From Coriobacteriales bacterium (GTDB taxonomy: Bacteria; Actinomycetota; Coriobacteriia; Coriobacteriales; UBA8131), in the NCBI GenBank assembly GCA_031276475.1, contig JAISMZ010000029.1:1-6404 (forward strand): a DNA stretch of 6,404 nt, written 5' to 3'. Positions 4,724-6,404 of the stretch are shown here, one piece after another. Numbering within the stretch: position 1 is the stretch's first letter; each line of letters begins with the position of its first letter. The position numbers were made by a program, and so were the translations under genes. The notes under the pieces are model-generated. The model saw nothing but the letters and a program-made list of their open reading frames with translations, searched no databases and was not told where the DNA came from.

Positions 4724-6319
4724 TCACTGCCGCATCCCTGCCGCCCGCAGCAGCGCTTCGCGCTCGTTGGCCAGCGTGCCGGCCAGCACCTGGGCGCGCA
4801 GCCGTTCCAGGCACTCCCCCAGCTCCCTGCCCTGCGTAAAACCCAACGCTATCAGATCGTGACCGCTTATTGCCAGGGTTTCACGCTCCAGCATCGCGGC
4901 GGCGGCGTCCACCTGCGCCAGGCATTTATCCAGATTCTCCTGCCGATGCGCAATCTGGTCGGCCCGTCGCAACTCCAGCAGCTGACGCAGGTTCGCCGCC
5001 CCCAGCTGCTTTAACAGGCGCGACAGGCTGTCCGCTCCGAGCGGCGAGCTATGGTAGCGCACCAGCTTGGCGACACGCGTACAGACCGCCCGGCTAAACC
5101 GCAGCTGCCGCAGACGCGTGGCGGCGATGTGGGCCGAGGCCTCGGCGTGACCGGGAAAATGTCCGCGCCCCTGCGCGTCCAATACAAAGGTCTGCGGCTT
5201 GCCCAGATCGTGAAAAAGCAGCGCCAGCCGCAGCGTCGCGTCGGGCGGAGCGGCCTCAACGGCCCGCGCGCTGTGCTCCCAGACATCGTAGGCATGGTGA
5301 CGGCTGCGCTGATCAAAGCCCACGGTGGGCGCAATCTCGGGAACAACCACGGCCAAAACGTCGGGGAACTCCAGCAGGACACGGGCTATCGCCGGCCCCG
5401 GCAGCATCCGCATCAATTCGCTTTGTATGCGCTCAGCGCTTACCTTGTGGAGAAGATCGCGCTCCTCGTGCAGAGCGGCCGTCAGATTTTGCTCGATATT
5501 CAGATCCAGGGTCGCGGCAAAGCGCAGGGCACGCATGATCCGCAGGGCGTCCTCGCGCAGACGCGCCTGCGGCTGGCCAACGGCGCGCAGCGTGCCGGCG
5601 GCGAGGTCGGCAACGCCGCCAAAGGGGTCGACCAGCCCCGTTTTTTGCGAGTAGGCCAGAGCATTGATCGTGAAGTCGCGGCGCGCCAGATCCTCCTCGA
5701 TGGAGCCGACGAAGCGGACCGCTGTGGGATGGCGCCCATCCGCATAGTCGCCGTCGCGGCGAAAGGTCGTCACCTCGATCTTCTGGGCGCCTGCGTTGCA
5801 GTCGCGGTTCTTGCCGCGCGTGTCGCGCCTGTGCTTCGCAGCTTGCCTGTGATCTCGATCATGACAATCCGGAGATGCACCGCTATCGCTGCCGCTGCCG
5901 CCATTGCCCGCAGCTGCGGTATGGCGAGCCAATAACGTCACCGTACCATGCTTCAAGCCGGTGGGCACCACCTGCCAGTCCAACGCATCGACCGAGGCTG
6001 CGGGCGGTATCGCGCCAGCCGCGCCAGCTACGTCAGCCGCCCCAGCCGCGCCTCCCCCTCCGCTATGAACACCCGCGAACAGCTCGCCAACCTGCTCTGG
6101 CGTGGCAGAGGTGGCGATGTCCCAATCGCTGGGTAGCACTGAATCGTGGGCTTGTGTCGGGTTGCTGCGTAGTGGTTCCATCTGCCCTCGATTCAGTGCT
6201 ACCCTGCGCAGGGCATCGCGTACGCAGCCGCCCACAAGGAATGCCTGATGCCCGGCCGCCTCCAGCCGCGCCAATACCGTGCGAACGCTATCATCTATCT
6301 GCATGGTGGGTTTCATCAT
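4724..6319 (-). CDS. cca: CCA tRNA nucleotidyltransferase with HD domain
   Basis: The enzyme adds or repairs the 3' CCA end of tRNAs. Class II motifs appear in order: LVGGCVRDAL (28-37), the metal-binding pair in DWDIAT (Asp65, Asp67), TGLKHGTVT (120-128), IEVTTFRRDGDYADGRHP (181-198), RRDFTINALAY (213-223), the base-selecting REDALRIMRALRF (255-267) and VSAERIQSELMRM (293-305). An HD phosphohydrolase domain follows, with HHAYDVWEHS (341-350), LLFHDLGKP (367-375), GHAEAS (390-395) and YHSS (422-425). At 531 residues it is about 100 longer than I expect for the family, because of three inserts in the head domain: residues about 39-63, about 82-112 and about 134-179. All lie between motifs, so activity is probably kept. 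ATG codons at 6319, 6316 and 6304 are all possible starts; none has a good ribosome site. Confidence 0.93.
   Translation of the reverse strand: MMKPTMQIDDSVRTVLARLEAAGHQAFLVGGCVRDALRRVALNRGQMEPLRSNPTQAHDSVLPSDWDIATSATPEQVGELFAGVHSGGGGAAGAADVAGAAGAIPPAASVDALDWQVVPTGLKHGTVTLLARHTAAAGNGGSGSDSGASPDCHDRDHRQAAKHRRDTRGKNRDCNAGAQKIEVTTFRRDGDYADGRHPTAVRFVGSIEEDLARRDFTINALAYSQKTGLVDPFGGVADLAAGTLRAVGQPQARLREDALRIMRALRFAATLDLNIEQNLTAALHEERDLLHKVSAERIQSELMRMLPGPAIARVLLEFPDVLAVVVPEIAPTVGFDQRSRHHAYDVWEHSARAVEAAPPDATLRLALLFHDLGKPQTFVLDAQGRGHFPGHAEASAHIAATRLRQLRFSRAVCTRVAKLVRYHSSPLGADSLSRLLKQLGAANLRQLLELRRADQIAHRQENLDKCLAQVDAAAAMLERETLAISGHDLIALGFTQGRELGECLERLRAQVLAGTLANEREALLRAAGMRQ
5783..5920 (-). other. 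His/Arg/Asp-rich insert within Cca (residues 134-179)
   Basis: Relatives pass from KHGTVTLL to IEVTTFR with a few residues. Here about 46 residues intervene: first a Gly/Ser linker (NGGSGSDSG), then a strongly charged stretch (PDCHDRDHRQAAKHRRD, GKNRDCN) with two cysteines. A 12-bp perfect palindrome, TGATC-TC-GATCA, sits at 5850-5861. No known domain is recognisable. The mixture of His, Cys and Asp could bind metal, but that is only a possibility. Confidence 0.6.
5999..6052 (-). repeat. 27-bp tandem duplication inside cca (GAAGA units)
   Basis: GGCGCGGCTGG on the coding strand starts at 6052 and again at 6025. The first 15 bases of the two units match at 14 positions and then diverge. They encode GAAGAADVA (residues 90-98) and GAAGAIPPA (99-107). 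The duplication accounts for part of the second Cca insert, between ELF (79-81) and WQVVPTGLKHG. Confidence 0.7.
6131..6204. repeat. 74-bp segment bounded by perfect 16-bp inverted repeats, in frame within cca
   Basis: GGGTAGCACTGAATCG at 6131-6146 is exactly reverse-complementary to CGATTCAGTGCTACCC at 6189-6204, with 42 bases between. Matching stops abruptly at both ends. The segment falls between the GGCVRD motif and the DWDIAT motif of Cca and is translated as residues 39-63. No obvious target-site duplication flanks it and 74 is not a multiple of three. It may be a small palindromic element or an inverted duplication of local sequence. Confidence 0.8.
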
Positions 6320-6351
6320 CCAAAGACAATCTTCACTCGCGAACTCGGCTA

Positions 6352-6374
6352 CAAACGTGCCACTGGCACGTTTG
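6352..6374. promoter_or_regulatory. 23-bp palindrome upstream of cca
   Basis: CAAACGTGCCA (6352-6362) and TGGCACGTTTG (6364-6374) are perfect 11-base arms around a single base. The stem carries A's at one end and T's at the other, so it could end transcription of a gene upstream of cca on the - strand, or from either side. As DNA it could equally be an operator, 33 bases before the first cca ATG. A weaker dyad (GCTTGAC with GTCAGGC, 6375-6399) adjoins it. I see no clear promoter in 6320-6404. Confidence 0.5.
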
Positions 6375-6404
6375 CTTGACGCCTCGCCCCTTGTCAGGCT
6401 TCAA

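Noticed and set aside
5783..5920. A pair of compensating frameshifts in cca producing the charged insert
   Set aside because: An alternative frame reads RIVMIEITGKLRSTG here and looks somewhat protein-like, but I do not recognise it as the family's sequence, and the real frame is intact on both sides, so an insert is the simpler reading.
5051..5935. Long open frame of 294 codons on the + strand, antisense to cca
   Set aside because: It lies wholly inside a well-supported cca gene, has an unlikely composition, shows no recognisable domain, and is expected from the GC-rich codon bias of the opposite strand.

Overview
The window looks like chromosome from a high-GC bacterium that can grow anaerobically. 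The strong resemblance of the left half to the enterobacterial cai/fix region, beside GC-rich housekeeping genes with Ala/Gly-rich inserts, fits an anaerobic actinobacterium of the Coriobacteriia type. That placement is only a tentative inference from protein style; no marker gene settles it.

Left half, + strand, about 1-3189: a compact gene set made of the 3' end of an acyl-CoA synthetase (CaiC-like C-terminal domain), fixC (FAD-dependent quinone oxidoreductase of the FixABCX electron-transfer complex), fixX (its small ferredoxin-like partner) and a 12-helix MFS transporter. The first gene and fixC are 4 bases apart, fixC and fixX overlap by 4, and the transporter follows after 71 bases that contain a 21-bp imperfect palindrome. 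The likely theme is import of an organic acid, its activation to a CoA thioester, and electron delivery to a reductase of that thioester. fixA, fixB and the reductase are not in the window. The substrate cannot be read from it.

Junction, 3190-3297: the two halves converge here. The gap is built largely from repeats: a copy of the last codons of tyrA including its stop codon, a 10-bp direct repeat and three tandem 7-bp units.

Right half, - strand, 3298-6319: cca (tRNA nucleotidyltransferase with an HD domain) followed downstream by tyrA (prephenate dehydrogenase with an ACT domain). Both keep their catalytic motifs but carry unusual insertions inside the catalytic domain: Ala/Gly-rich tandem duplications, a His/Arg/Asp-rich stretch, and in cca a 74-bp segment bounded by a perfect 16-bp inverted repeat and read through in frame. 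These insertions are the most unusual thing in the window. Upstream of cca lies a 23-bp near-perfect palindrome.

Sample 60-base stretches counted by hand are much richer in GC in the right half (65-72%) than in the left half (35-52%), so the two halves may have different histories. I found no RNA gene, CRISPR array, insertion sequence or transposase.
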